A stretch of 64,000 bases of DNA from Sphingobacterium prati (GCF_013167215.1 NZ_JABJWY010000038.1:212765-276764); one strand, 5' to 3'. Positions 1 to 10,133 are shown, counted from the stretch's first letter. A program made the numbers and translations. The notes: generated by a model not told the origin, from the letters alone.

Positions 1-522
1 ACCCAAAGCCTTTCACTTAAAGAAATTGTAGCCCAACAGTCTGGTTTTGTCAATTGGAATATCTGGGCACAGCCGCTCGGATTTATTATTTTCATGGTCT
101 GCGCGTTTGCTGAGTGTAACCGTGTTCCCTTTGATTTACCAGAATGTGAGACTGAATTAGTTGGCGGTTATCATACCGAGTATTCGTCCATGAAATTAGG
201 ACTTTATATGTTCTCCGAGTACATTAATATGTTTGTGTCCTCAGCGTTAATGGCATCACTTTATTTCGGAGGATATAACTTCCCTTTTATGAATGATCTG
301 GGGCTATCAGCAAATTGGATCACCATTATTGGTGTAATCGTATTCTTCTTGAAAATATTTGGGTTTATCTTTTTCTTTATGTGGGTACGTTGGACTTTAC
401 CGCGATTCCGTTATGATCAATTGATGAATCTGGGCTGGAAGATGCTGATTCCATTGGCCATTGCCAATATTGTACTTACGGGTGTATTTACATTGATTAA
501 AGATACTTATTTCTCATCATAA
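1..522 (+). CDS. nuoH: NADH-quinone oxidoreductase subunit H (3' part)
   Basis: The reading frame is open from the first base, so only the last 173 codons are here and the start lies upstream of the window. NuoH is the membrane subunit of complex I next to the quinone-binding site, linking the peripheral arm to the proton-pumping arm. The segment AFAECNRVPFDLPE is the highly conserved NuoH loop with its acidic residues. It is followed by hydrophobic helices and the conserved MWVRWTLPRFRYDQLM stretch near the C-terminus. nuoI begins 11 nt after the stop, in the standard nuoH-I-J-K-L-M-N order. Identification is secure. Confidence 0.97.
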   Translation, partial: TQSLSLKEIVAQQSGFVNWNIWAQPLGFIIFMVCAFAECNRVPFDLPECETELVGGYHTEYSSMKLGLYMFSEYINMFVSSALMASLYFGGYNFPFMNDLGLSANWITIIGVIVFFLKIFGFIFFFMWVRWTLPRFRYDQLMNLGWKMLIPLAIANIVLTGVFTLIKDTYFSS

Positions 523-533
523 GAAAGGATTTT

Positions 534-1043
534 ATGCAACTAAGCAATCGTAAAAAAGTAATCGAACAAAAGCCAATGACCTTTTCGGAAAGAATCTATT
601 TTCCGGCAATTATCAGGGGCCTGCGGATTACATTGAGACATTTTTTCAAGAAGATCCCCACCATTAAATATCCGGAGGAAATAAGACCCTATTCAAAGAA
701 TTTTAGGGGGCAACATTCGTTGAAGCGAGACGAAGAAGGGCGCGAACGCTGTACTGCATGTGGATTATGCGCGCTGTCTTGTCCTGCAGAAGCGATTACA
801 ATGACTGCTGCCGAACGAAAAAAAGGGGAAGAACACCTCTATCGTGAAGAGAAGTATGCATCCGTTTATGAAATTAATATGTTGCGCTGCATTTTCTGCG
901 GTCTTTGTGAAGAAGCCTGTCCAAAAGAAGCTATTTATTTGGATGGGCCACATGTGACAGCAGATTACCTACGTAAAGATTTTATCTATGGAAAGGACAA
1001 GCTGGTCGAGCCGACCTTTGATATTACCAAATTAAAGAGTTAA
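534..1043 (+). CDS. nuoI: NADH-quinone oxidoreductase subunit I (2x 4Fe-4S ferredoxin)
   Basis: This 169-residue protein is the complex I subunit that carries two 4Fe-4S clusters (N6a/N6b) and passes electrons toward quinone. Two ferredoxin motifs are visible: CTACGLCALSCP (about residues 74-85) and CIFCGLCEEACP (about 120-131), each Cx2Cx2CxxxCP. The N-terminal part has the hydrophobic/basic stretch used to dock on the membrane arm. It sits 11 nt behind nuoH and 11 nt ahead of nuoJ, so it is co-transcribed. Length is normal for the family. Confidence 0.97.
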   Translation: MQLSNRKKVIEQKPMTFSERIYFPAIIRGLRITLRHFFKKIPTIKYPEEIRPYSKNFRGQHSLKRDEEGRERCTACGLCALSCPAEAITMTAAERKKGEEHLYREEKYASVYEINMLRCIFCGLCEEACPKEAIYLDGPHVTADYLRKDFIYGKDKLVEPTFDITKLKS

Positions 1044-1054
1044 TTCAAGAAATT

Positions 1055-1552
1055 ATGACAGTATTTTATTTTGTAGCCTTCTTGTCTATTTTCTTTGCGC
1101 TGATGACCATCTTTACAAAGAATCCCGTGCATAGTGTATTGTATTTAGTTATTACCTTTTTCACATTCACAGTGCATTACATTCTATTGAATGCTCAGTT
1201 TTTGGCGGTGGTCAATTTTATTGTGTATATGGGCGCTATTATGGTACTCTTTTTATTTGTACTCATGCTGCTCAATTTAAATAAGGATACCGAACCGATG
1301 AAATCCAATTTGGTCAAATTTATGGGCGTGATTGCAGGCTGCTGCCTATTAGTGACTTTTTTGGGCGTATACCGTGTGTTTGAGATCTCCAATCCTCTGA
1401 CAGTCAATAATCCTGAAATTGGATTGGTAAAAAATCTAGGGAAGGTATTGTTTAACGAATTTTTGCTTCCTTTTGAACTGTCCTCATTATTATTATTGAC
1501 GGCAATGATTGGAGCGATATTATTAGCTAAGAAAGAACCTAAACAAATCTAA
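1055..1552 (+). CDS. nuoJ: NADH-quinone oxidoreductase subunit J
   Basis: A 165-residue integral membrane protein with about five hydrophobic helices, matching NuoJ in length and in position between nuoI and nuoK. The segment NFIVYMGAIMVLFLFVLML is the conserved TM3 region of NuoJ/ND6, which in known structures undergoes the pi-bulge rearrangement coupled to proton pumping. The last base of its stop codon is the first base of the nuoK start (1552), so the two genes are translationally coupled. Confidence 0.95.
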   Translation: MTVFYFVAFLSIFFALMTIFTKNPVHSVLYLVITFFTFTVHYILLNAQFLAVVNFIVYMGAIMVLFLFVLMLLNLNKDTEPMKSNLVKFMGVIAGCCLLVTFLGVYRVFEISNPLTVNNPEIGLVKNLGKVLFNEFLLPFELSSLLLLTAMIGAILLAKKEPKQI

Positions 1553-1881
1553 TGGAAACAGTTGTTCAACAGTTGCAGGGCGTACCCATAAGTCATTATT
1601 TGATTTTTTGCACTATTATTTTTGCTATTGGTGTGATGGGGGTGCTTATCCGTCGTAACGTAATTATTATTATGATGTCCATCGAATTGATGCTTAATGC
1701 TGTCAATCTGCTGCTAGCGGCATTTTCTGTGCAGCATGGGGATTCATCAGGACAGGTGTTTGTCTTCTTTATTATGGCTCTTGCAGCTGCGGAAGTAGCC
1801 GTCGGCCTTGCTATTATCATTATGGTATATCGGAATACGAAGTCTGTGGATATCGATTCCTTAAATAAACTTCGTTGGTAG
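1552..1881 (+). CDS. nuoK: NADH-quinone oxidoreductase subunit K
   Basis: A 109-residue, three-helix membrane subunit of complex I. The conserved glutamates of the NuoK proton path are visible in SIELMLNAVNLLL (TM2) and AAAEVAVGLAII (TM3). The start overlaps the nuoJ stop by one base (TAATG), which is typical of the nuoJ-nuoK junction. nuoL follows after 19 nt. Confidence 0.96.
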   Translation: METVVQQLQGVPISHYLIFCTIIFAIGVMGVLIRRNVIIIMMSIELMLNAVNLLLAAFSVQHGDSSGQVFVFFIMALAAAEVAVGLAIIIMVYRNTKSVDIDSLNKLRW

Positions 1882-1900
1882 AACTTAAGAAATAAATACG

Positions 1901-3823
1901 ATGAGTGAATTAATTTGGTTGATTCCCCTTTTGCCCTTAATCGGGTTTATAGTGAATGGTTTAGGCAGAAATGCATTTTCCAAAGGTATGATCGGTGCTT
2001 TGGGCAGTGCCGTGGTTCTTATTTCTTTTATCTGCAGTTGCATTCTTTTTTCTGAGGTCTATCAATCAAGACAGGCCGGACAAGCGGGAATAATTGAACA
2101 ACATGTATTTGACTGGATTTCGGTGGGGCACCTCAAAATAGGCCTTTCCTTTTTGGTCGACCCATTGAGCGTAATCATGTTGTTGATTGTCACCGGTATA
2201 GGCTTTTTGATCCATATTTATTCTATTGGATATATGCATCATGATAAGGGATTTGGTAAGTTTTTCGCCTACTTAAATTTATTTATCTTTTTCATGCTGC
2301 TATTGGTATTGGGCTCTAACTATCTCGTCATGTTTATTGGCTGGGAAGGTGTTGGACTCTGCTCTTACCTACTCATTGGATTCTGGTATACAAATACTTC
2401 GTATGCAAATGCTGCAAAAAAGGCATTTGTGATGAATAGAATTGGTGATTTAGGTTTTTTGCTAGCTGTATTTTTGATATTGGGAACTTTTGGTTCCCTC
2501 GAATTTTCTACGGTGTTCGCTGGGGCGAAGAATTTTGCCGCGGGAGACATCGCTGTCGTCAGCATAACCTTATTGCTTTTTATTGCTGCAACGGGCAAAT
2601 CTGCACAAATTCCCTTGTTTACTTGGTTGCCGGATGCTATGGCTGGTCCTACGCCTGTATCGGCCTTGATACACGCAGCGACCATGGTGACAGCAGGTAT
2701 CTATATGATCGCACGGTCAAATGTATTATTCGTACTCTCGCCGATTACGCTACAACTGATTTCCATCATTGCAATTTGTACCGCCTTGCTGGCCGCAGCT
2801 ATCGCGTTAACGCAGAATGATATTAAGAAAGTCTTGGCTTATTCAACGGTTTCACAGCTTGGCTATATGTTTCTCGGGCTTGGTGTGGGCGCATTTACAG
2901 GAGCATTCTTTCATGTATTGACCCATGCATTCTTTAAAGCTTTACTCTTTCTCGGTGCCGGATCAGTGATTCATGGGATGAGTGATGAACAGGATATGCG
3001 AAAAATGGGAGGATTAAAGAAAGCAATGCCGATCACTTATATTACCATGCTTATCGGAACGATTGCAATCGCGGGTATTCCACCGTTTTCCGGATTTTTC
3101 TCCAAAGATGAGATATTAGCTCATGCTTTTGCAGCCAATCCGCTCTTATGGGGCCTCGGATTTTTGGGGGCGTTAATGACGGCTTTCTATATGTTTAGAA
3201 TGCTATTTATGACGTTCTCTGGTACGTTCAGAGGCACGGACGATCAAAAACACCACCTGCATGAATCACCCAAGACAATGACTGTCCCTTTAATGGTATT
3301 AGCGGTGCTTTCTGTTGTTGGTGGAGCGATCAACTTACCGGCAGCGCTAGGTGGAAACCACTGGCTGGAAGATTTTCTGGCACCGGTATTTGCCGAAGGA
3401 AAGGCACTGGTGCCTGCTGCACATCATTTGGAGCATAGTACCGAATATATGCTGATGGCGGTTTCCGTCGTAGGTGTACTCATTATGGTTGCCCTTGCTT
3501 ACAATATTTACGTCAAACGTCAGCAGATACCGGAGGGAGAGGAAGTTCCGCGTGGCTTTCTGGCAAATCTTTCCTACCATAAATTTTATGTCGATGAACT
3601 ATATGATGCGGTTGTTGTACGTCCGATCAATTGGCTGTCGAGTTTCTTTGGCAATGTGGTGGATCAACGTGGGATTGACGGGATCGTTAATGGAGCTGGT
3701 AAGGCGACATTTGATACGGGAAAAGTGCTCCGTTTGCTTCAAAATGGAAATGTTGGGTTTTATTTATTGATGATGGTAATTGGGGTGATTGCTATTTTCA
3801 TTTATGGATTTTTGAGTCTTTAA
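1901..3823 (+). CDS. nuoL: NADH-quinone oxidoreductase subunit L (antiporter-like)
   Basis: A 640-residue distal proton-pumping subunit of complex I, homologous to Mrp-type Na+/H+ antiporters. The first conserved helix cluster contains MFIGWEGVGLCSYLLIGFW (about residues 147-165) with the essential glutamate. LPDAMAGPTPVSALIHAATMV (about 244-264) and the downstream lysine/histidine helices are classic NuoL signatures. The C-terminal region contains YHKFYVDELYDAVVV, the start of the long lateral helix that spans NuoM and NuoN. Normal length, in order in the operon. Confidence 0.97.
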   Translation: MSELIWLIPLLPLIGFIVNGLGRNAFSKGMIGALGSAVVLISFICSCILFSEVYQSRQAGQAGIIEQHVFDWISVGHLKIGLSFLVDPLSVIMLLIVTGIGFLIHIYSIGYMHHDKGFGKFFAYLNLFIFFMLLLVLGSNYLVMFIGWEGVGLCSYLLIGFWYTNTSYANAAKKAFVMNRIGDLGFLLAVFLILGTFGSLEFSTVFAGAKNFAAGDIAVVSITLLLFIAATGKSAQIPLFTWLPDAMAGPTPVSALIHAATMVTAGIYMIARSNVLFVLSPITLQLISIIAICTALLAAAIALTQNDIKKVLAYSTVSQLGYMFLGLGVGAFTGAFFHVLTHAFFKALLFLGAGSVIHGMSDEQDMRKMGGLKKAMPITYITMLIGTIAIAGIPPFSGFFSKDEILAHAFAANPLLWGLGFLGALMTAFYMFRMLFMTFSGTFRGTDDQKHHLHESPKTMTVPLMVLAVLSVVGGAINLPAALGGNHWLEDFLAPVFAEGKALVPAAHHLEHSTEYMLMAVSVVGVLIMVALAYNIYVKRQQIPEGEEVPRGFLANLSYHKFYVDELYDAVVVRPINWLSSFFGNVVDQRGIDGIVNGAGKATFDTGKVLRLLQNGNVGFYLLMMVIGVIAIFIYGFLSL

Positions 3824-3838
3824 TATTTAGTATAATCG

Positions 3839-5281
3839 ATGGATAACCTTTTTCTACTTATTTTATTGCCGTTAATAAGCGCATTGATTTTAGCGCTATT
3901 AAAGACTAATGCCGCAAAGTCAATCGCGTTGATTTTATCACTAGTATCGCTTGCATTGACTATTCCGTTCCTGTGTCAATTTGACCCAAATGGCGGAATG
4001 CAATTTGAAAAAAATTGGGCGTGGATTTCGACATTACATATTCATTTTCACCTCGGGATAGATGGGATTAGTTTACCGTTGATCTTGTTGACCAACGGAT
4101 TGATGCCTTTTATTATCGCGACTACTTTTGCTAAAAACTATAAAGGTAATTTTTATGCTTTGATGGCGTTTATGCAGGCGGGGTTACTGCTTGTATTCAT
4201 GGCATTGGATGCTTTTACGTTTTATGTGGGCTGGGAGATTGCGTTGATTCCGATTTATTTTATCTGCGCGCTTTGGGGCGAAGGTGACCGTATTCGGGTT
4301 AATCTAAAGTTCTTCATTTATACTTTTTTGGGAAGCCTTTTGATGTTGATCGGAATTCTTTATCTCTATCAGCAAGTGCCTAACCATGATTTTGAGTGGA
4401 CATCCTTTATTGCTTTGGAATTAGGGGATAGCACGCAACGTTGGTTATTCTGGGCATTTTTTATTGCGTTTGCGATTAAGATTCCCATTTTTCCTTTTCA
4501 TACCTGGCAACCCAATACTTACACAAATGCGCCGGCTGCGGGTACGATGTTGTTAGCTGGTATTATGTTGAAAATGGGGGTATACGGTTTGATGCGTTGG
4601 CTATTGCCTGTAGTTCCGGCGGGAGTAGCATTGTATGGCCAGTTCGCAATGATCCTATGCGTTATCGGAATCGTGTATGCTTCTATCATTGCCATTAAAC
4701 AGGACGATGCCAAGCGGTTGATTGCATATTCATCGATTGCGCACGTTGGATTGATCAGTGCGGGGGTCTTCACTTGGAATACAAATGGCCTAAGTGGGGC
4801 AACGATACAGATGTTAAATCACGGTATTTCAGTTGTCGGTCTTTTTTATGTGCTAGATATCGTGCAGCAACGTACGCAGACACGGCGCCTGTCCGAACTT
4901 GGCGGAATAGCAAGTAAAGCACCAAAACTGGCCATATTTTTTATGATTATCTGTATGGGCGCTGTAGGATTGCCGTTAACGAATGGCTTTATTGGTGAAT
5001 TTCTGCTGTTGAAAGGTGTATTTCAATATGGATTCTGGTTTGCAGTTTTTGCCGGATTAACGCTGATATTAGGCGCTGTATATATGCTTCGTCTTTATCA
5101 GCGGACGATGTTGGGGGAAACAACGGACAGGACGATACAGTTTGAGGATATAAATGGAAGAGAGCTCGTTGTATTGGGTTTGATCTCTTTCTTGATTCTT
5201 TATATCGGTATATTCCCAAATTTCCTTTTGAATCTTTCTGCGGGTTCAGTGGAAGTTTTAAGTACATTTTTAGGCAGATAA
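3839..5281 (+). CDS. nuoM: NADH-quinone oxidoreductase subunit M (antiporter-like)
   Basis: A 480-residue antiporter-like proton-pumping subunit of complex I with about 14 hydrophobic helices. Visible family motifs are FHLGIDGISLPLILL (about residues 61-75), FYVGWEIALIPIYFI with the conserved glutamate (about 127-141), and PFHTWQPNTYTNAPAAGTMLL (about 219-239; the usual motif is FHTWLPDAH.EAP). It starts 15 nt after nuoL and ends 18 nt before nuoN. Confidence 0.97.
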   Translation: MDNLFLLILLPLISALILALLKTNAAKSIALILSLVSLALTIPFLCQFDPNGGMQFEKNWAWISTLHIHFHLGIDGISLPLILLTNGLMPFIIATTFAKNYKGNFYALMAFMQAGLLLVFMALDAFTFYVGWEIALIPIYFICALWGEGDRIRVNLKFFIYTFLGSLLMLIGILYLYQQVPNHDFEWTSFIALELGDSTQRWLFWAFFIAFAIKIPIFPFHTWQPNTYTNAPAAGTMLLAGIMLKMGVYGLMRWLLPVVPAGVALYGQFAMILCVIGIVYASIIAIKQDDAKRLIAYSSIAHVGLISAGVFTWNTNGLSGATIQMLNHGISVVGLFYVLDIVQQRTQTRRLSELGGIASKAPKLAIFFMIICMGAVGLPLTNGFIGEFLLLKGVFQYGFWFAVFAGLTLILGAVYMLRLYQRTMLGETTDRTIQFEDINGRELVVLGLISFLILYIGIFPNFLLNLSAGSVEVLSTFLGR

Positions 5282-5299
5282 ATAGATATATCAAATTGT

Positions 5300-6676
5300 A
5301 TGGGAGCTATAATTACACTTTCAATATTAGCATTAGTTGTTCTTTATCTTGGTTTGTTCAAGGCAAAAACACTGCTTCTACCTGTTTCTATCCTTGGATT
5401 CTTGATTGCCATTGGTTTCTTATTGAACGACTGGAAAATAGACAAGGGACCACTTTTTAGCGGGATGGTCCATTTTGATCATTATGCGATTGCTTTTTCG
5501 GTCTTATGTGTTGCTGTTACGTTGTGTATATTTATTATCTCAAAAGGATATTTTGACGAAGGTGGACAAGTGGCGGAATATTATTCGTTATTGATATTTT
5601 CACTGACAGGGGCCGTTTTGGTAAACAGCTATCATAATTTTTCCATGCTCTTTTTAGGGATTGAAATCATGTCCGTTGCGCTTTATATTCTAGTGGGCAT
5701 CCGTAAAAGAGATCAGGCATCTAATGAGGCTGCATTAAAGTATTTTTTGATGGGTGCATTCTCTACTGGGTTTTTATTATTTGGGATTACATTGCTCTAC
5801 GGAGCCACAGGTTCATTTGATCTAGCGGAGATAAAAGCATATGTTGTAAACAACCCACATGCGATTTCACCTTTATTTTATGGTGGTATCCTATTGCTTA
5901 TTGTTGGTCTCACCTTTAAAGTTGGTGCGGCACCATTTCACTTTTGGACACCTGATGTATATGATGGAGCACCTATTCTGATAACAAGTTATATGAGTAC
6001 AGTCGTTAAAGTAGCTTCCTTTGCGGGGTTATTGCGATTGTTTAGTTACAGTTTACTTCCTTTACAAGATTTTTGGACACCAGTATTCCTGATCATTGCA
6101 ATTATCACCTTGTTTGTCGGAAATATTTCCGCTGTAATGCAATCTTCTTTCAAGCGTATGCTAGCTTACTCCAGTATTTCTCACGCAGGTTATATGCTGT
6201 TTGCCATCATAGCTGTGGGAGCGACTTCAGCAAATGGTATCTTCACTTACGGGCTTGCATATTCACTTGCTACAGTTGTCGCATTTACAGGATTGATTCT
6301 TGTAAAGAAGACTACGGGTTCAGAGCATTTTGAAGCATTTAACGGATTAGGAAAACGAAATCCAATGTTGGCATTTGCAATCACTGTAGCTATGCTTTCA
6401 CTTGCAGGTATTCCATTGACCGCAGGGTTTATTGGTAAGTTTATGATGTTCTCTTCAGTAATGGAGAGCTACCATATCGTATTGTTAATTTTAGCGGTGA
6501 TCAATGCAGCTATCGCAGTTTACTATTATTTGAAAGTAGTGGTTGCGATGTATTTTAGAGAAAGTGAAGAATCCTGTGTAAATGTGCAGTGGAACTATTC
6601 ATTTGTCCTATTGCTTGCAGTCGGATTGACGATTCTTATTGGGGTGTATCCAGACTGCTTTTTAATGTTAATATAA
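5300..6676 (+). CDS. nuoN: NADH-quinone oxidoreductase subunit N (antiporter-like)
   Basis: A 458-residue antiporter-like membrane subunit of complex I and the last gene of the operon. NuoN signatures include the segment around LGIEIMSVALYILVGIRK, GAAPFHFWTPDVYDGAP, and FKRMLAYSSISHAGYML. It begins 18 nt after nuoM and is followed 29 nt later by a strong intrinsic terminator, which marks the end of the nuo transcript. Length matches the family. Confidence 0.97.
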   Translation: MGAIITLSILALVVLYLGLFKAKTLLLPVSILGFLIAIGFLLNDWKIDKGPLFSGMVHFDHYAIAFSVLCVAVTLCIFIISKGYFDEGGQVAEYYSLLIFSLTGAVLVNSYHNFSMLFLGIEIMSVALYILVGIRKRDQASNEAALKYFLMGAFSTGFLLFGITLLYGATGSFDLAEIKAYVVNNPHAISPLFYGGILLLIVGLTFKVGAAPFHFWTPDVYDGAPILITSYMSTVVKVASFAGLLRLFSYSLLPLQDFWTPVFLIIAIITLFVGNISAVMQSSFKRMLAYSSISHAGYMLFAIIAVGATSANGIFTYGLAYSLATVVAFTGLILVKKTTGSEHFEAFNGLGKRNPMLAFAITVAMLSLAGIPLTAGFIGKFMMFSSVMESYHIVLLILAVINAAIAVYYYLKVVVAMYFRESEESCVNVQWNYSFVLLLAVGLTILIGVYPDCFLMLI

Positions 6677-6705
6677 AGTTTCTGTTAAAATACTTGTTGT
6701 TTATT

Positions 6706-6736
6706 AAAGCATAGCGATTTCGCTATGCTTTTTTTA
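6706..6736 (+). terminator. Rho-independent terminator of the nuo operon
   Basis: An 11-bp perfect stem (AAAGCATAGCG / CGCTATGCTTT) with a 4-nt loop, followed by a run of T. It lies 29 nt after the nuoN stop and 66 nt before the next start. Confidence 0.9.
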
Positions 6737-6802
6737 TATTTATTGATATAACTCTTGAATACAAATTGTATATTGTAAAAAAGAAATCCTATCAGTTTGC
6801 AG

Positions 6803-9346
6803 ATGGTGTTTAAAGTGTGTGTTAAATCTTTTTCGATAAGCTTTTTGAGTGTGGTACTATTATTCATCCTATTGGGAGGAAAAGTGGGGGCGCAAGAATT
6901 TCTTCGTGGGAAGGTTGTTGATGCACAGACCGGGAAGGGGATTGGTAGCGTTTCAATCAATTGGGTTGGAGAGGATGGAGGTGGTATCAGTGATACACTC
7001 GGTTATTTTAAGATTCAGGACAAAAAGCAGCATCGGCAATTGACATTTGGGGCAGTGGGATATGAACGAAGAACGATAGATGTACACCGGGCCCCTGATA
7101 CAGTGATGACTGTTCGGTTGACTTCGAAAGACAATACCCTGGATATGGTTGTCATCAATCGAAAAAATAAGAAACCGAAAGATCCAGCGATTGCGCTGAT
7201 AGAACAAGTCATTGCCCATCGCCCGCAAAATCATTATACCCGTATTCCTGAGATTCGTTTCGACGAGTATGAGAAGACACAATTTGGCTTTGTAAATCCA
7301 GAAGAAAAGGCTAAGAAGTTTCCAAAGCCATTTCGATTCCTTTTCGAAAATATAGACTCTACCGCATTTAGAGGTGTCACGATCGCCCCATTCTATATGG
7401 AGGAAAATTATGCAAATGTCTTTTCTTCGCATAATCCTAATCGAAGCAAAAAGATTGTCACCAGTCACAATCAAACGGAATTAAATCCTCGTTTTTTCAA
7501 TAATGATAACTGGCAGACTCGTTTCCAAACAATACTTCGTAATGTCGATCTTTATGAGAATACGATACAGATTACGAATAAAGGGATACTGAGTCCAATA
7601 GCCACCGGTGCCACAGCTTTTTATAAATACCGTATACAGGATACTATTCAAATAGCGGGTAAGGACTATATCCAACTTCATTTTGAGGGGAAATCCAAGA
7701 TTGATTTATTGTTCTACGGTGTTCTCCTTATCTCAGATGATACACGGTTTGCTGTTCAGCAGGCAACATTGAATATTGGAAAGGCAGCCAACGTTAACTG
7801 GATCAATGATGTACAGATTGACCTGAGTTACAGCGAATTTAAAAACGGTAGTATGATTCCGATGCATACCGATTTAAAAATGTTGTTTGGGGGAAGTAAA
7901 TCGGACGTTTTATATGGACGTAGGGAAACACAATATCTGGGGCATCGGACAGATTCGATCTCGGATGAGAATTTTGTCGGTGTGCCTGTTGAAAAAAGGT
8001 ACCTGCTTCAATCCGCGGCAAAAATCCCGATGATTCAAGTGAGGCCTATAGCATTGAGCAAGGCCGAATTGGGGGCTTATCAGAAAGTTGATTCCGTTCA
8101 GAATATGCGTTCTTTCAACCAATTGGTTTCATTGGGTTATTTATTGGCAAAGGGGTATTATAATGCCGGGAAATTTGAGTTTGGACCGTTGGAGTATCTC
8201 TATAGCCGGAATAATTATGAAGGTAATCGTTTCCGGTTGAGCGGGCGGACCACACGTTTGTTTTCTGAAAAGGCATTTATTGAAGGGTATACCGCCTATG
8301 GCGACAAAGACAAGGCATTTAAGTATTATCTGAGTACTGCGTTCACGTTAAATGGAGAACGCATTGTCCAGTTCCCCGCTAACTACCTGCGCTTTACAGT
8401 ACAGCACGATGTGATGGAGCCGGGACGAAATTTAGGATTTCTGAAAGGTGATGGTTTTTTCCGTTCTTTTGGAAACAATAGGCCAAATAAATGGCAATTC
8501 AATGATATCTATCGCCTTGACCATCTGATCGAATTTGGTAATCATGTTAGTATTGGAACGGCTTTTACACATACACGTAGACAGCCGCGGGGTGATTTAT
8601 TTTATATCAATAGTTTACCCAACCCTGATACGATCCGTGCGGTAAATACAAATGACCTACAGCTCATCTTGCGTTGGGCTCCAAATGAAGATTTTACGTA
8701 CCATAATTTGGACCGTGGTACAGTAGAAAATAAATATCCAATTTTTACGCTCCAATACAACAAGGGTTTGAAAGGCTTTTGGGGAGCAGATTATAGTTAT
8801 GATGCTTTGCGGTTCAGTGTCTTCAAAAGGTTGTTTTTATCTCCGGTCGGACAAGCCGATTTTGAATTTTCGGGAGGAAGGATCTGGGGGAAACATTTGC
8901 CGTATACCCTATTGGAGCTCCCCGATGTCTCCAGAGATAAAGCAGGGCCACTGGTCAACTTTGATTTGATGGCCACTTCAGAGTTTGCATCCGACCAGTT
9001 TTTAAAATTGACCTATCATCATAACTGGAACGGGTTTTTCTTTAATAGGATCCCTTTGTTCAAAAAATTGAAATGGCGTGAACTGACAGGTTTTAAAGCT
9101 TTTTATGGAAAACTGAGTGATGTGAATAACCCTTTTGTTACGCCTGAAAATATTCAATTTGAAGCCGATAAAAATGGTCTTGTCCAAACAAAAGCCGCCC
9201 GCAATAAACCATATGTTGAGGGCTTGGTGGGCGTGGATAATATCTTTAAATTGCTTAGATTGGAGTATAAAAAAAGATTGAGCTACAAAGGTGGAGAAGG
9301 GGTTCCTTCGGATACCTTCACAGCATCCATACATTTTAATTTTTAG
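6803..9346 (+). CDS. DUF5686 outer-membrane protein with carboxypeptidase-regulatory-like domain
   Basis: An 847-residue predicted outer-membrane protein, typical of Bacteroidota. The ATG at 6803 is preferred over an in-frame TTG two codons earlier because it gives a clean signal peptide (hydrophobic stretch ending at GKVGAQ, about residues 1-30). Residues about 31-110 form a CarboxypepD_reg-like beta-sandwich (LRGKVVDAQTGKGIGSVSI). The rest resembles DUF5686: a soluble segment, then repeated amphipathic strands and an aromatic C-terminal residue (HFNF), as expected for a beta-barrel. Its exact role is not known. The next gene begins 4 nt after the stop. Confidence 0.85.
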   Translation: MVFKVCVKSFSISFLSVVLLFILLGGKVGAQEFLRGKVVDAQTGKGIGSVSINWVGEDGGGISDTLGYFKIQDKKQHRQLTFGAVGYERRTIDVHRAPDTVMTVRLTSKDNTLDMVVINRKNKKPKDPAIALIEQVIAHRPQNHYTRIPEIRFDEYEKTQFGFVNPEEKAKKFPKPFRFLFENIDSTAFRGVTIAPFYMEENYANVFSSHNPNRSKKIVTSHNQTELNPRFFNNDNWQTRFQTILRNVDLYENTIQITNKGILSPIATGATAFYKYRIQDTIQIAGKDYIQLHFEGKSKIDLLFYGVLLISDDTRFAVQQATLNIGKAANVNWINDVQIDLSYSEFKNGSMIPMHTDLKMLFGGSKSDVLYGRRETQYLGHRTDSISDENFVGVPVEKRYLLQSAAKIPMIQVRPIALSKAELGAYQKVDSVQNMRSFNQLVSLGYLLAKGYYNAGKFEFGPLEYLYSRNNYEGNRFRLSGRTTRLFSEKAFIEGYTAYGDKDKAFKYYLSTAFTLNGERIVQFPANYLRFTVQHDVMEPGRNLGFLKGDGFFRSFGNNRPNKWQFNDIYRLDHLIEFGNHVSIGTAFTHTRRQPRGDLFYINSLPNPDTIRAVNTNDLQLILRWAPNEDFTYHNLDRGTVENKYPIFTLQYNKGLKGFWGADYSYDALRFSVFKRLFLSPVGQADFEFSGGRIWGKHLPYTLLELPDVSRDKAGPLVNFDLMATSEFASDQFLKLTYHHNWNGFFFNRIPLFKKLKWRELTGFKAFYGKLSDVNNPFVTPENIQFEADKNGLVQTKAARNKPYVEGLVGVDNIFKLLRLEYKKRLSYKGGEGVPSDTFTASIHFNF

Positions 9347-9350
9347 GCTT

Positions 9351-10133
9351 ATGACTCAATATTCGAACTTAAAATATGAGGTTAAGGATAGCATTGGCTA
9401 TATTATAATCAATCGCGAACCTCAAATGAATGCCCTGAATCAGGAGACGCTCGATGAATTGCAGGAGATTTTTAAGCACTTTAATGCTGATCATCATGTG
9501 CGCGGTATTATTTTGACAGGAGCTGGACACAAAGCTTTTGTCGCCGGTGCGGATATCAAAGAGTTTACTGACCTGTCTGTCGTTCAGGCACGTTGGTTGA
9601 GTGAACGGGGGCATATCATATTTACGGATCTTATCGAGGCTGCTCCGAAACCTGTTATAGCCGCTATTAATGGTTATGCACTAGGAGGTGGACTTGAGAT
9701 GGCATTGGCCTGTCATGTACGTATCGCTTCTGAAAATGCAAAAATGGGACTTCCTGAAGTTTCACTTGGATTAATACCGGGTTATGGAGGTACACAGCGC
9801 CTGCCCGCATTAATAGGAAAGGGACGAGCGATACAGATGATTCTGACCGGCGATATGATTGATGCACAGAAAGCCTACGAAATGGGTATGGTTAACGAAG
9901 TTGTCCCACAAGAAAAGTTAATCGCTAGAGCAGAGGAAATCCTTCAAAAAATATTTACGCGGTCACGTGTTGCGGTTGCCAATGCCATTGATGCCATCAA
10001 TGCCGCTGAAGATAAAAAAAGAGACGGTAATAAGGTTGAGATGGATGCCTTTGGTCACTTATTCGGAACGGAGGATTTTAAAGAGGGCGTCTCGGCTTTT
10101 CTGGAAAAAAGACCACCCCAATTCCCCCAATAA
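9351..10133 (+). CDS. Enoyl-CoA hydratase/isomerase (crotonase) family protein
   Basis: A 260-residue crotonase-fold enzyme, likely hydrating trans-2-enoyl-CoA in fatty-acid or branched-chain acid breakdown. The oxyanion-hole motif AGADIKEF (about residues 65-72) is present. Both catalytic glutamates of the hydratase subgroup appear to be kept: one in GGGLEMALACH (about 110-120) and one in LPEVSLGLIPGYGGTQRLP (about 132-150). The ATG at 9351 is preferred over an upstream in-frame GTG at 9291 that would overlap the preceding gene. Spacing of 4 nt implies co-transcription with the DUF5686 gene, though no functional link is obvious. Confidence 0.92.
   Translation: MTQYSNLKYEVKDSIGYIIINREPQMNALNQETLDELQEIFKHFNADHHVRGIILTGAGHKAFVAGADIKEFTDLSVVQARWLSERGHIIFTDLIEAAPKPVIAAINGYALGGGLEMALACHVRIASENAKMGLPEVSLGLIPGYGGTQRLPALIGKGRAIQMILTGDMIDAQKAYEMGMVNEVVPQEKLIARAEEILQKIFTRSRVAVANAIDAINAAEDKKRDGNKVEMDAFGHLFGTEDFKEGVSAFLEKRPPQFPQ

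Noticed and set aside
9002..9334. Minus-strand frame of 110 codons inside the DUF5686 gene
   Set aside because: It lies wholly inside a well-supported gene and shows no family pattern; it is a shadow frame.
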